From the NCBI RefSeq assembly GCF_001905385.1, contig NZ_LIPF01000002.1:744001-808000 (forward strand): a stretch of 64,000 bases of DNA, given 5' to 3'. The translations under genes were made by a program, and so were the position numbers. This document shows, piece by piece, positions 25,005 to 31,908 of this stretch. The stretch comes from Streptomyces sp. CB02414. GTDB taxonomy: Bacteria > Actinomycetota > Actinomycetes > Streptomycetales > Streptomycetaceae. A model generated the notes under the pieces. It had not been told where the DNA came from and did no database searches. It saw nothing but the letters and a program-made list of their open reading frames with translations. Position 1 is the stretch's first letter. Every line of letters starts with the position of its first letter.

Positions 25005-25446
25005 GGGCGGCGGGGGTGCCTGCGGCGCCGCTGCGGGTTCGGTGGGGGTGCGGGTAGCGCGGTGCGTGGTGTGGGTCGGGGCCGCGCCGGGGGGTGTCCG
25101 TCCTCGGAACGGCGCGGAATCGGTCGGCTACGGGGCTGAACGGCGCGGCCGCGCCAACCGCTGCGGGCGGACACCCCCCGACACGTCCCCTTCCCGCCGT
25201 ACGCGGCCAACCGTCCACGCGGGCGCGCCGCCTCCGCGTGGGGCCTCGTCATCGCGCCCGGCTGCGGGCGCCGGGCCGCCACGCCGCCGAGCTGCGGGCA
25301 GTCGTGCCTCCCCCAGTGCCTGAACGGCCTGGGAGGTACCCCCAGGGCGGCACGGGTGGGTGCAGCGGCACCCCGGCAGCGCCGGGCCGCGCGACCCACC
25401 CCCGACGCCCACACCCACGCCGGGTGACCAGGAACGCCGGGTGCCC
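25005..25446. other. Intergenic region, no gene seen
   Basis: This 442-base stretch lies between two convergent genes. It is G-rich on its left half and C-rich on its right half, with simple-sequence tendencies, and contains an interspersed Streptomyces-type repeat at 25306-25346. Open frames here are antisense or extended frames without protein features. Confidence 0.6.
25306..25346. repeat. Short interspersed palindromic repeat with GGGAGGTACCCCCA core
   Basis: GCCTCCCCCAG pairs with CTGGGAGG around CTGAACGG, followed by GTACCCCCA. I recall this GGTACCCCCA-type element as a frequent intergenic repeat of Streptomyces chromosomes. It could form a hairpin that ends transcription on either strand. 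Confidence 0.5.
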
Positions 25447-26055
25447 TCACCCACCCGCCCCGCCGATCCCCGCCAACACCGTCCGCACCAGCCGCCGCGC
25501 AAACGCGTCAGCCGCCGGCATCCCGCCCTCCCCCACCGCGTCGTACGCGAACGCCCGCTGCGCACAAGCGCCCAGCAACAGCGACGCCGCCGCGAACGTG
25601 TCCGCGTCCCCCCGGACCCGCCCCGCGGCCTGCTCGGCGCGCAGGTAGGCGTCCAGGCCCTCGATGGGCAGGTGCGGGCCGGTGCCCAGCTCCCGCATCG
25701 CCTCGTCGTGCCGTCGCTTCAGTTCCGTCTGGGCGTACAGCGACGCGGCGATCGGGAAGCTCTGTTCGTAGAAGAGCGCCGCGCGGTGGGCGATCTCCGT
25801 GAGGTTCTCCTCGAGCGAGCCCCGCTCCGGCTCGGCGGCCAGGCTGTGCAGCAGGGGCGCGAGCCGGGGCAGCCGCTCGGAGAGGACGCGGATGAACAGC
25901 TCCTCCTTGCTGGCGAAGTGCTTGTACAGCGCCGCCTCCGAGCAGTCCGCCCCCTTGGCGATCTCCTTGGTGGTGGTACGGGCGAGCCCGACGGTGAGCA
26001 TCAGTTCGTGTGCGGCGTCCAGGAGGCGTTCCCGGGCCGGCTTGGTGGGCGGCAT
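25447..26055 (-). CDS. TetR family transcriptional regulator
   Basis: This 202-residue regulator has an N-terminal TetR DNA-binding domain with the helix-turn-helix TTKEIAKGADCSEAALYKHF followed by SKEELFIRVL. The C-terminal ligand domain is variable. The ATG at 26055 has GGAG six bases upstream. It is divergent from an NAD(P)-binding oxidoreductase gene, and the 103-base intergenic space holds two palindromes with the core GTGAGTACTCAC-like sequence. This strongly suggests it represses itself and its neighbour until an effector binds. The effector is unknown. Confidence 0.88.
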   Translation of the reverse strand: MPPTKPARERLLDAAHELMLTVGLARTTTKEIAKGADCSEAALYKHFASKEELFIRVLSERLPRLAPLLHSLAAEPERGSLEENLTEIAHRAALFYEQSFPIAASLYAQTELKRRHDEAMRELGTGPHLPIEGLDAYLRAEQAAGRVRGDADTFAAASLLLGACAQRAFAYDAVGEGGMPAADAFARRLVRTVLAGIGGAGG

Positions 26056-26082
26056 GGCTGCTCCAGTCGGGGCTTGACCGTG

Positions 26083-26100
26083 GGTGAGTACTTACTCACC
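26083..26100. promoter_or_regulatory. TetR operator candidate, site 1
   Basis: GGTGAGTACTTACTCACC has 8-base inverted arms around a two-base centre. It lies 28 bases upstream of the TetR start. Confidence 0.6.
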
Positions 26101-26113
26101 ATAGGAGAGACCT

Positions 26114-26133
26114 GGGTGAGTGAGTACTCACCC
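26114..26133. promoter_or_regulatory. TetR operator candidate, site 2
   Basis: GGGTGAGTGAGTACTCACCC includes the perfect 12-base palindrome GTGAGTACTCAC. It shares the half-site GGTGAGT with site 1, 31 bases away, and lies just upstream of the divergent SDR gene. Confidence 0.6.
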
Positions 26134-26158
26134 ACCGGATCGTCGGATGGGGCACGCC

Positions 26159-26791
26159 ATGAAACTCACCGTCTTCGGCGCCACCGGAGGCATCGGCCAG
26201 GAGGTCGTACGCCAGGCGCTCGGCGCGGGGCACCACGTCACCGCCGTCGTCCGGGACCCCGCGCGGCTGTCCGTGAGCGGGGAGCGCCTGGAGGTGTTCC
26301 GCGCTGATCTGAGCGACCCGGCCTCGGTGCGTCCGGCGGTGGCCGGGCGGGACGCCGTGCTGTCCGGGCTCGGCGCCCGCAGCCGGAAGGACGCGGGCGT
26401 CGCGACCCGGCTGACCCGTACGGTGCTCGGCGCGATGCGGGCGGAGGACGTGCACCGGGTGCTGGTGGTCAGCGCCGCCCCGGTGGGTCCGCCGCCGCAG
26501 GGCGACGGCCCCCTGGACCGGACGGTGCGCGGCATCGTCTCCGCCGTGCTGAAGGACGTGTACGCCGACCTGCGCGCCATGGAGGAGGAGCTGGCGGGCA
26601 GCGGCACGGACTGGACGGTCGTCCGGCCGCCGCGGCTGCAGGACAAGCCGCTCACCGGCCGGTACCGGACGGTGGTCGGCGGTTTCCCGGCCAAGGGGCG
26701 TTTCGTCGGCCGGGCCGACGTCGCCCACGCGATGCTGGCGTTGACCGAGGACGCGGCGACCGTGAAGCAGGGTGTGGGTGTGGCCTACTGA
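26159..26791 (+). CDS. NAD(P)-binding SDR/NmrA-like oxidoreductase
   Basis: This 210-residue protein has the N-terminal Rossmann motif MKLTVFGATGGIGQEV. It lacks an obvious SDR YxxxK catalytic pair, and its WTVVRPPRLQDKPLTG segment is typical of the atypical SDR a5/NmrA group (flavin reductase/YwnB-like). It may reduce a small molecule or sense NAD(P). The ATG at 26159 is the start of the Rossmann fold and follows GGATGGGG. Its promoter region carries two operator palindromes for the divergent TetR regulator, so its product or substrate may be the inducer. Substrate unknown. Confidence 0.82.
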   Translation: MKLTVFGATGGIGQEVVRQALGAGHHVTAVVRDPARLSVSGERLEVFRADLSDPASVRPAVAGRDAVLSGLGARSRKDAGVATRLTRTVLGAMRAEDVHRVLVVSAAPVGPPPQGDGPLDRTVRGIVSAVLKDVYADLRAMEEELAGSGTDWTVVRPPRLQDKPLTGRYRTVVGGFPAKGRFVGRADVAHAMLALTEDAATVKQGVGVAY

Positions 26792-26794
26792 GCC

Positions 26795-27850
26795 CTAAAG
26801 GCTGACGCCGACCGTCACCGGTTCGTTGACCAGCGTGACGCCGAAGGCCTCCCGGACGCCGGCGACGACCTCGCGGGCCAGGGCGAGCAGGTCCTCCGTG
26901 GTCGCCTCGCCGCGGTTGGTGAGGGCCAGGGTGTGCTTGGTGGAGATGCGGGCGGGGCCGGCGCCGTAGCCCTTGGTGAAGCCCGCCTTGTCGATCAGCC
27001 AGGCGGCGGAGGTCTTGATCCGGCCCTCGCCCGCGGGGAAGGCGGGGGGTTCCACGGTGTCACCGAGGCGTTCGGCCACGCGGGAGCGGAAGGCGGTGAA
27101 CTCGTCGTCCGTGAGGATCGGGTTGGTGAAGAACGAGCCGGCCGACCAGGTGTCGTGGTCCTCGGGGTCGAGAACCATGCCCTTGCCCGCGCGGAGCTTC
27201 AGCACGGTGTCGCGGGCGGCGGTCAGCGGTACCCGGTCGCCGGCCTCGACGCCCAGGGCGCGGGCGGTCTCGGCGTAGCGGAGGGGCGCGGAGAGCCCGT
27301 CGGCGTCCTCCAGCTCGAAACGGACGCGCAGGACGACGTACCGCTCGGGCTCCGCCTTGAAGCGGCTGTGGCGGTAGGAGAAGGCGCAGTCGGCGTTGGT
27401 GAGGGTGACCGTCTCGCGGTTCCTGCGGTCGTAGGCGGTGACCTCGGTGATCGTCGAGGAGACCTCCTGGCCGTACGCGCCGACGTTCTGGATGGGGGTG
27501 GCGCCCGCCGAGCCGGGGATGCCGGCCAGGCACTCGACGCCGGCGAGTCCGGCCTCGACGGTGCGGGCCACGGCGTCGGTCCAGATCTCGCCGGCCGCCA
27601 CGGTGAGCGTCGTGCCGTCGAGGGTGAGGCCGCGCGTGGCGATGTGCAGGGCGGTGCCGTCGAAGCCCTTGTCGCCGATGACCAGGTTGGACCCGCCGCC
27701 GATGAGCAGCAGGGGCGTGCCGGTGTCGTCGGCCTCGCGGACGGCGGCGATGACGTCGGCGTCGGTGGCGGCCGTGATCAGGCGGGTCGCGGGGCCGCCC
27801 AGCCGGAAGGTGGTCAGCGGGGCGAGGGGGGCGTCGTGGAGTTCCTGCAC
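26795..27850 (-). CDS. murB: UDP-N-acetylenolpyruvoylglucosamine reductase
   Basis: This 351-residue FAD enzyme reduces UDP-GlcNAc-enolpyruvate to UDP-MurNAc with NADPH in peptidoglycan synthesis. FAD-binding motifs TTFRLGGPA, LLIGGGSNLV and AGIPGSAGATPIQNVGAYGQE are clear. The catalytic serine lies in SAGSFFTNP, and the type I tyrosine/arginine region is AFSYRHSRFK. The C-terminal glutamate is in FGVTLVNEPVTVG. The start is a GTG at 27850 without a strong ribosome binding site. It is convergent with the preceding SDR gene, with only three bases between the stops. Confidence 0.95.
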   Translation of the reverse strand: MQELHDAPLAPLTTFRLGGPATRLITAATDADVIAAVREADDTGTPLLLIGGGSNLVIGDKGFDGTALHIATRGLTLDGTTLTVAAGEIWTDAVARTVEAGLAGVECLAGIPGSAGATPIQNVGAYGQEVSSTITEVTAYDRRNRETVTLTNADCAFSYRHSRFKAEPERYVVLRVRFELEDADGLSAPLRYAETARALGVEAGDRVPLTAARDTVLKLRAGKGMVLDPEDHDTWSAGSFFTNPILTDDEFTAFRSRVAERLGDTVEPPAFPAGEGRIKTSAAWLIDKAGFTKGYGAGPARISTKHTLALTNRGEATTEDLLALAREVVAGVREAFGVTLVNEPVTVGVSL

Positions 27851-27959
27851 GCGGTCAAGAGTACGAGACGGCGGTGACAGGGCCGGGCAGCGGGAAACGC
27901 CCCTGCCGGTCGGCCGGGGCGTTCCTCGGTTCGGGTCGGGCGCTCCAGTGCTCCGCCGG

Positions 27960-29435
27960 TCAGCGGGTGGCGGCTTCGGTGGGCGGGAGGGGTGCCGGGT
28001 CGGTGAGCGACTGGGCCTGGCGGCGGTCCGTGGGTGCCGCGCCGTTCCCGCGGCGGGCCGGGATCAGCAGGGCCGCGACGCCCGCGAGGGCGACGACCGC
28101 GGCGCCCACCGCGATCGCGGGTCGCAGCCCGTCGACGAAGGACTGCGCGGACCCGTAGCCGCCCTGGGCCGCGAAGATCGAGGACATCACCGCGATACCG
28201 AGCGCGCCGCCCACCTCGCGCAGGGCGTTGTTGGCGCCCGAGGCGATGCCCTGTTCCCTCGGGACGACGCTGGACATCACCAGGGCGGAGGCCGGGGCGA
28301 AGAAGAGGGCCATGCCGATGCCGCTGAGGATCAGGCCGGGCAGCTGGGCGGCGTACGTGACGTCGGCGGTGACCACGGAGGCGAGGTAGCCGAGTCCGGC
28401 CGCCTGGAGGAAGAGGCCGGCCGCGACGACCGGGCGGCCGCCGATCCGGTCAGAGAGGATTCCCGCGAGCGGCGCGACCAGCATCGGCATGCCGGTCCAG
28501 GGCAGCATGCGCAGGCCCGCCTCGGTGGGCGTGTAGCCGAGCACGTTCTGCATGTACTGGCTGAGCAGGAAGATCGAGCCGAACATCCCCAGGAACATCA
28601 GCAGACTCGCCGCGTTGACGCCGGCGAAGGCGCGGGAGCGGAACAGCCGCATCGGGAGCATGGGGTTCCTCGCCCGGGTGCTGTAGAGGACGAAGGCGAC
28701 GAGGAGTGCGGCGCCCGCGAACAGGCTGGTCAGCACCACCGGGCCGGTCCAGCCGTCGACGGGCCCGCGGACCAGGCCGTAGACGATGCCGAAGAGTCCG
28801 CCGCTGGCGAGCAGCGTGCCGGGGAGGTCGAGCGGGGCGCCGGTGCCGTAGGACTCGGCGAGGCGGAGGCGGGCGAGCGGCAGGAGCGCCAGGCCCAGCG
28901 GGACGTTCAGCCAGAAGATCCACTGCCAGGAGATGTGCTCGGTCAGGCTGCCGCCGACCAGCGGACCCGAGGCGACGGCGAGGCCGTTGACGGCGCCCCA
29001 GATGCCGTACGCCATCCCGCGTCGTTCGGCGGGCACGGCGGCCGTCAGCAGGGTCAGGGTGAGCGGCATCATGATGGCCGCGCCGACGCCCTGCACCGCG
29101 CGGGCGGCGATCAGCGAGTCGATGCCGGGGGCCATGGCCGCGGCGGCGGAGGCCGCGGTGAAGACGGTGATGCCGACGAGGAAGAGCCTGCGGCGGCCGA
29201 AGCGGTCGCCGAGGGCCGCGCCGAACATCAGGAGGACGGCGAAGGTGAGCGTGTAGGCGCTCACGGTCCATTCGAGGTCGTGCAGCGCGCCGCCCAGGTC
29301 CTCGCGGATGGCGGGCAGGGCGGTGGTGACGACGAGGTTGTCCAGGGCCGCCATGAAACCGGCGACGCTGGTGATGACGAGGGCCCAGGCCGTTCCCCCG
29401 CGGCGGGCGCTCCCTTGTGTGCCGTGCTGTGACAT
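27960..29435 (-). CDS. MFS drug-resistance type transporter (DHA2-like)
   Basis: This 491-residue membrane protein has about 14 hydrophobic segments. It includes the MFS loop motif LGDRFGRRRLFLVG and the antiporter-type motif GVGAAIMMPLTLTLL. This architecture is that of the 14-TM DHA2 (EmrB/QacA-like) proton-coupled exporters of drugs or secondary metabolites. The ATG at 29435 follows GGGGGAGAG. About 45 bases upstream lies an operator-like repeat (29479-29500) matching one in the promoter of the TetR gene at 29555-30127, so it is very likely controlled by that regulator. Substrate is not deducible. Confidence 0.9.
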   Translation of the reverse strand: MSQHGTQGSARRGGTAWALVITSVAGFMAALDNLVVTTALPAIREDLGGALHDLEWTVSAYTLTFAVLLMFGAALGDRFGRRRLFLVGITVFTAASAAAAMAPGIDSLIAARAVQGVGAAIMMPLTLTLLTAAVPAERRGMAYGIWGAVNGLAVASGPLVGGSLTEHISWQWIFWLNVPLGLALLPLARLRLAESYGTGAPLDLPGTLLASGGLFGIVYGLVRGPVDGWTGPVVLTSLFAGAALLVAFVLYSTRARNPMLPMRLFRSRAFAGVNAASLLMFLGMFGSIFLLSQYMQNVLGYTPTEAGLRMLPWTGMPMLVAPLAGILSDRIGGRPVVAAGLFLQAAGLGYLASVVTADVTYAAQLPGLILSGIGMALFFAPASALVMSSVVPREQGIASGANNALREVGGALGIAVMSSIFAAQGGYGSAQSFVDGLRPAIAVGAAVVALAGVAALLIPARRGNGAAPTDRRQAQSLTDPAPLPPTEAATR

Positions 29436-29478
29436 CTCTCCCCCAGAGGGTGTGCACTGCTTGCGTCGGACGCATGTT

Positions 29479-29500
29479 GATTAGTAATTGATGACTAACT
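29479..29500. promoter_or_regulatory. Operator upstream of the MFS gene
   Basis: The inverted half-sites ATTAGT and ACTAAC are separated by eight bases. The same arrangement and spacing occur at 30136-30157 ahead of the TetR gene, which argues for a shared repressor site. Confidence 0.6.
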
Positions 29501-29554
29501 TTTGTGGTCATGCGGAAGGGCAAGTGAAGGTCCGGCCACGCGGGCGCCGTGAAG

Positions 29555-30127
29555 CTACGCCTCGCCCTGACCGGACTTGGCCCTCGCCGAGATGTAGAAG
29601 CCCTCCCAGATCCGGTGCTCCGGCGGGAAGCCCATGCCGACCAGGGCGTTGACGAGCATGCCGTACGCCATGAAGGTCGTCGTCTCGTCCACGTCGCCAC
29701 CGAGCGGCACGTGGACGGCGTCGAAGAGGTCCATCCAGTACTTGCGGACGATCTCGCCGAACTCGAGGTCCCCGGTGGCCTCGGCCGCTGCCACCGCCAC
29801 GTACGTCTGCAACTGCATCTGGAGCTTTTCGGGCTGCTCGGCGATCAGCTGCGTGTAGGCGTTCGCCATGGCGTGCAGCGCCTCCTCGCCGTGGAGACCC
29901 TCGGAGGCGCCCATGAAGACACTGCGCGCGTCCTGGAAACACCGCTCGACCGCCGCCAGGAAGATCGCCTTCTTGCCCGGAAAGAGCCGGAAGAGGTACG
30001 GCTGGGAGACCCCCACCCGCTTGGCGATGGCCTCGGTGGACGTGCCGTAGTAGCCGCCCCGGGCGAACTCGCTCATCGCCGCGCGGATGACGCTCTCGCG
30101 CCTCTCTTCTGCGCTCATCCTGACCAT
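29555..30127 (-). CDS. TetR family regulator of the MFS exporter
   Basis: This 190-residue protein has the HTH ATEAIAKRVGVSQPYLFRLF-like segment (TSTEAIAKRVGVSQPYLF) followed by GKKAIFLAAVERC. It is immediately upstream of the exporter on the same strand. I place the start at the ATG at 30127 because a promoter (TTGACT, 17 bases, TAACTT) puts the transcript start at about that base, which makes a leaderless message likely; an upstream ATG at 30148 lies inside the operator. The operator overlaps the promoter spacer, the usual design for self-repression. Confidence 0.85.
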   Translation of the reverse strand: MVRMSAEERRESVIRAAMSEFARGGYYGTSTEAIAKRVGVSQPYLFRLFPGKKAIFLAAVERCFQDARSVFMGASEGLHGEEALHAMANAYTQLIAEQPEKLQMQLQTYVAVAAAEATGDLEFGEIVRKYWMDLFDAVHVPLGGDVDETTTFMAYGMLVNALVGMGFPPEHRIWEGFYISARAKSGQGEA

Positions 30128-30134
30128 GACGAGT

Positions 30135-30163
30135 AAGTTAGTACTCAATCACTAACTAGTCAA
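30135..30163 (-). promoter_or_regulatory. Promoter of the TetR gene, predicted leaderless
   Basis: On the minus strand TTGACT and TAACTT are separated by 17 bases. The -10 box ends eight bases before the chosen ATG, so transcription should begin at or next to the start codon. Confidence 0.6.
30136..30157. promoter_or_regulatory. Operator overlapping the TetR gene promoter
   Basis: Seven-base inverted arms AGTTAGT and ACTAACT are separated by eight bases and lie within the promoter spacer and -10 region. The same half-sites and spacing occur upstream of the MFS gene. Confidence 0.6.
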
Positions 30164-30180
30164 CCGCTGACGGGACTGCG

Positions 30181-30229
30181 GGCACACGTAAGGGGCGCAC
30201 CTCCATTGAGGACGCCCCTTACGTGTGCC
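30181..30229 (-). terminator. Terminator of the MaoC dehydratase operon
   Basis: Two perfect 17-base arms starting GGCACACGTAAGG flank a 15-base loop just past the stop of the second dehydratase gene. There is no T-tract, but the stem is very stable. Confidence 0.7.
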
Positions 30230-30246
30230 GGACATGCCTGCCGGCG

Positions 30247-30675
30247 TCAGGCCAGTCGTACGACCGCGCGCGACATGCCCAGCACCTTCTGACCGGCGCT
30301 GGTCGCCGTCAGGTCGACGCGGACGGTGTGGTCGTCGAGCTTGGCGGCAACCTTGCCGCTGACCTCGATGACGGCCCCCTTGTCGTCGTTCGGTACGACG
30401 ACGGGCTTGGTGAAGCGGACGCCGTACTCGACGACCGAGCCCGGGTCACCGGTCCAGTCGGTGACCACGCGGATCGCCTCGGCCATGGTGAACATGCCGT
30501 GCGCGATGACGTCCGGGAGGCCGACCTCCTTGGCGAACTTCTCGTTCCAGTGGATGGGGTTGAAGTCGCCGGAGGCGCCCGCGTACCGGACGAGCGTGGC
30601 GCGGTCCACCGGGAAGCTCTGAGCGGGCAGCTCGGTGCCGACCTCGACGTCGGAGTAGGAGATCTTCGCCGTCAT
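30247..30675 (-). CDS. MaoC-type hotdog dehydratase, catalytic subunit (HadB-like)
   Basis: This 142-residue single-hotdog protein carries the hydratase-2 signature YAGASGDFNPIHWNE with the catalytic Asp and His, followed by AHGMFTMAEAIRVV. In actinobacteria, heterodimers of this kind (HadA/HadB) dehydrate (R)-3-hydroxyacyl-ACP or CoA in fatty-acid elongation. It follows its partner gene after seven bases in the same operon. Mycolates are absent from Streptomyces, so the likely role is in ordinary or branched-chain fatty acid synthesis or another acyl pathway; this is inference. Confidence 0.87.
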   Translation of the reverse strand: MTAKISYSDVEVGTELPAQSFPVDRATLVRYAGASGDFNPIHWNEKFAKEVGLPDVIAHGMFTMAEAIRVVTDWTGDPGSVVEYGVRFTKPVVVPNDDKGAVIEVSGKVAAKLDDHTVRVDLTATSAGQKVLGMSRAVVRLA

Positions 30676-30682
30676 CGAATGC

Positions 30683-31135
30683 TCACGCCCCCTCGGCCGC
30701 GCGGGCCACCAGCTTGATCCACGTGGTCACGACGTGCTCGCCGGCCTCGTCGTGGACCTCGCCGCGGATGTCCAGGATGTCGTTGCCCGCCATCGACTTG
30801 ATCGCCTCGATGGACGAGGTGACGCTCAGCCGGTCACCGGCGCGGACCGGGCGGGAGTAGGCGAACTTCTGGTCGCCGTGCACCACCCGGCTGTAGTCCA
30901 GACCGAGCCGCGGGTCCTCGATGACCTGCGCGGCCGCACGGAACGTGACGGAGAACACGAAGGTCGGCGGCGCGATCACGTCCGGATGGCCGAGCGCCTT
31001 CGCCGCCTCGGCGTCCGTGTACGCCGGGTTCGCGTCCCCCACCGCCTCCGCGAACTCACGGATCTTCTCCCGGCCCACCTCGTAGGGCTCGGTGGGCGGA
31101 TAGGTCCGCCCCAAGAAGGACTGGTCGAGCGCCAT
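30683..31135 (-). CDS. MaoC-type hotdog dehydratase, non-catalytic partner (HadA-like, FAS1-like dehydratase N-domain)
   Basis: This 150-residue hotdog protein belongs to the MaoC dehydratase N-terminal (FAS1-like) group. It has GREKIREFAEAVGDANPAY and GHPDVIAPPTFVFSV, with no complete Asp/His hydratase pair, which suits the substrate-binding partner of a heterodimer. The ATG at 31135 precedes MALDQSFLG. It is upstream of the catalytic partner, and the rpmG terminator separates it from rpmG, so a promoter in 31136-31198 is expected. The gene order rpmG-hadA-hadB is conserved across actinobacteria as far as I recall. Confidence 0.85.
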   Translation of the reverse strand: MALDQSFLGRTYPPTEPYEVGREKIREFAEAVGDANPAYTDAEAAKALGHPDVIAPPTFVFSVTFRAAAQVIEDPRLGLDYSRVVHGDQKFAYSRPVRAGDRLSVTSSIEAIKSMAGNDILDIRGEVHDEAGEHVVTTWIKLVARAAEGA

Positions 31136-31198
31136 GGGCTCGGTACCTCCTGCTGGTCTCTGTCTGCCTGCTGCTGTCTGCCTGCGGATGCCGAAACG

Positions 31199-31237
31199 AC
31201 GTGAGGCCGCCCCCGAGCTTCGGGGACGGCCTCACGT
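31199..31237 (-). terminator. Terminator downstream of rpmG
   Basis: Ten-base perfect arms ACGTGAGGCC/GGCCTCACGT extend into a further CCCCGA/TCGGGG stem around a short loop, 12 bases past the rpmG stop. Confidence 0.75.
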
Positions 31238-31248
31238 ACGAGCCTGAT

Positions 31249-31413
31249 TTATCGCGTTTCGCGGTGCGCGGTGTGCGCGTTGCAACGCGGGCAGTGCTTC
31301 TTCATCTCCAGTCGGTCCGGGTTGTTACGCCGGTTCTTCTTGGTGATGTAGTTCCGCTCCTTGCACTCCACGCAGGCCAGCGTGATCTTCGGGCGGACGT
31401 CGGTGGCAGCCAC
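31249..31413 (-). CDS. rpmG: 50S ribosomal protein L33 (zinc-binding C+ form)
   Basis: This 54-residue protein starts at GTG 31413 with AAGGAG nine bases upstream. It reads [19 protein letters not shown] ... [17 protein letters not shown], with two CxxC pairs that bind zinc. The C+ form is the one used under zinc-replete conditions; streptomycetes usually carry a C- copy elsewhere under Zur control. It lies downstream of tRNA-Thr and tRNA-Met on the same strand, and all three may be cotranscribed. Confidence 0.96.
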   Translation of the reverse strand: MAATDVRPKITLACVECKERNYITKKNRRNNPDRLEMKKHCPRCNAHTAHRETR

Positions 31414-31504
31414 GTGAGTGCACTCCTTGACGAACGGATTGATGGTATTAACGCAAGAAAGAGTAGCCGATTGAAGGACCGACCCCGCAATCGGCTACTA
31501 GGAG

Positions 31505-31577
31505 TAGCGGTGACCGGACTTGAACCGGTGACACAGCGATTATGAGCCGCTTGCTCTACCGACTGAGCTACACCGCT
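31505..31577 (-). tRNA. tRNA-Met (CAT anticodon), elongator type
   Basis: The 73-base minus-strand cloverleaf has acceptor arms AGCGGTG/CACCGCT with discriminator A. The anticodon loop CTCATAA gives CAT, and the T-arm has GGTTCAAGTCC. The paired A1-U72 end argues against the initiator tRNA, which has an unpaired position 1. Confidence 0.94.
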
Positions 31578-31623
31578 GTGATGCGATCGGGCCCCGCCTC
31601 GCGGCGGGAACCTCTCACACCAG

Positions 31624-31696
31624 AGCCCCAAAACGGAATCGAACCGTTGACCTTCTCCTTACCATGGAGACGCTCTGCCGACTGAGCTATTGGGGC
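31624..31696 (-). tRNA. tRNA-Thr (GGT anticodon)
   Basis: The 73-base minus-strand cloverleaf has acceptor arms GCCCCAA/TTGGGGC and discriminator T. The anticodon arm TCTCC-ATGGTAA-GGAGA carries GGT. The T-arm is GGTTCGATTCC. Confidence 0.95.
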
Positions 31697-31707
31697 GAGC
31701 GATGAAG

Positions 31708-31737
31708 ACATTACACGGTCGCCCGCCGTTCGCCCAA
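31708..31737 (-). promoter_or_regulatory. Candidate promoter of tRNA-Thr/tRNA-Met/rpmG
   Basis: On the minus strand TTGGGC, an 18-base spacer and TAATGT lie 12-40 bases before tRNA-Thr. Confidence 0.5.
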
Positions 31738-31908
31738 ATCCGTTTCGCCGCCCCTGCCCCGGCCCGTCCCGACCAACGCGAAGCGGCGGACCGCGCCGGT
31801 ACGACTATTGCGCTCCTCCGCGCCACGAGCTGATCACCGTCCTAGGCTCGACTCACTCTGCGTGATCTTGCGTCCCCCACTGCGCAGCCCCGAGCCCAGA
31901 GGAGCGCG

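Noticed and set aside
25094..26307. Plus-strand frames between the deaminase and TetR genes
   Set aside because: They overlap the TetR gene antisense and low-complexity spacer sequence, and show no domain.
30148..30150. ATG at 30148 as start of the TetR regulator
   Set aside because: It lies inside the operator and promoter; the predicted transcript start is near 30127.
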